From assembly GCA_905370255.1 (NCBI GenBank), contig CAJPKC010000096.1:1-5485 (forward strand): DNA of 5,485 nucleotides. The letters run 5' to 3'. Shown piece by piece: positions 5,485 to 5,485 of this stretch. The position numbers and the translations under genes were made by a program. This DNA is from Streptococcus oralis (GTDB lineage Bacteria; Bacillota; Bacilli; Lactobacillales; Streptococcaceae). How positions within the stretch are numbered: position 1 is the stretch's first letter; every line of letters begins with the position of its first letter. A model generated the notes under the pieces. That model saw only the letters and a program-made list of their open reading frames with translations, did not search any database and was not told the DNA's origin.

Positions 5485-5485
5485 G

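Noticed and set aside
1..5485. CRISPR arrays, tRNA or rRNA genes, riboswitches, catabolite-response (cre) sites
   Set aside because: No regularly spaced repeats, cloverleaf or rRNA signature, or recognised riboswitch leader, and no good match to the cre consensus upstream of either operon by eye.

Overview
The window looks like a low-GC Gram-positive chromosome or plasmid segment, most likely from the Lactobacillales (lactobacilli, streptococci or relatives). The grounds are A/T-rich intergenic DNA, AAAGGAGG-type ribosome binding sites, and a relic of an IS6-family element of the ISS1/IS1216 type. The species cannot be named from this sequence.

Left part (about 1-1620, + strand): a three-gene operon encodes a TetR-family regulator, an HXXEE-domain membrane protein and a small four-helix membrane protein. 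It ends at a strong stem-loop that can work as a terminator in both directions. Two copies of the same inverted repeat, TGAACA-N3-TGTTCA, flank the leader. One covers the expected transcription start of an extended -10 promoter, so the operon is probably autoregulated. A ribosome binding site followed by ATG at positions 6-4 of the - strand suggests a divergent gene beginning at the window edge, which the same operators could control.

Middle part (about 1621-2138): a decayed junction with no intact gene. On the - strand it holds the C-terminal third of a medium-chain (zinc-type) dehydrogenase with a frameshift, followed by an 11-codon stub of a second gene. On the + strand it holds the last codons of an IS6-family transposase and that element's right inverted repeat. 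The left part of the element is gone, and its right end lies 7 bp from the stop codon of the neighbouring operon.

Right part (2139-5404, - strand): a tightly packed operon in the order ADP-ribosylglycohydrolase-family hydrolase, NCS1-family nucleobase/nucleoside permease, PfkB-family sugar kinase. The genes are coupled (stop codon inside the next ribosome binding site, or zero spacing). The combination resembles E. coli yegT-yegU-yegV (transporter, ADP-ribosylglycohydrolase, PfkB kinase), with a transporter of another family. The simplest reading is a catabolic route: the permease imports an N-riboside, the hydrolase cleaves the N-glycosidic bond, and the kinase phosphorylates the released ribose or the nucleoside. 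The substrate is unknown. This operon is the most interesting part of the window. A 17-bp perfect inverted repeat in its promoter region is a candidate operator for a regulator outside the window.
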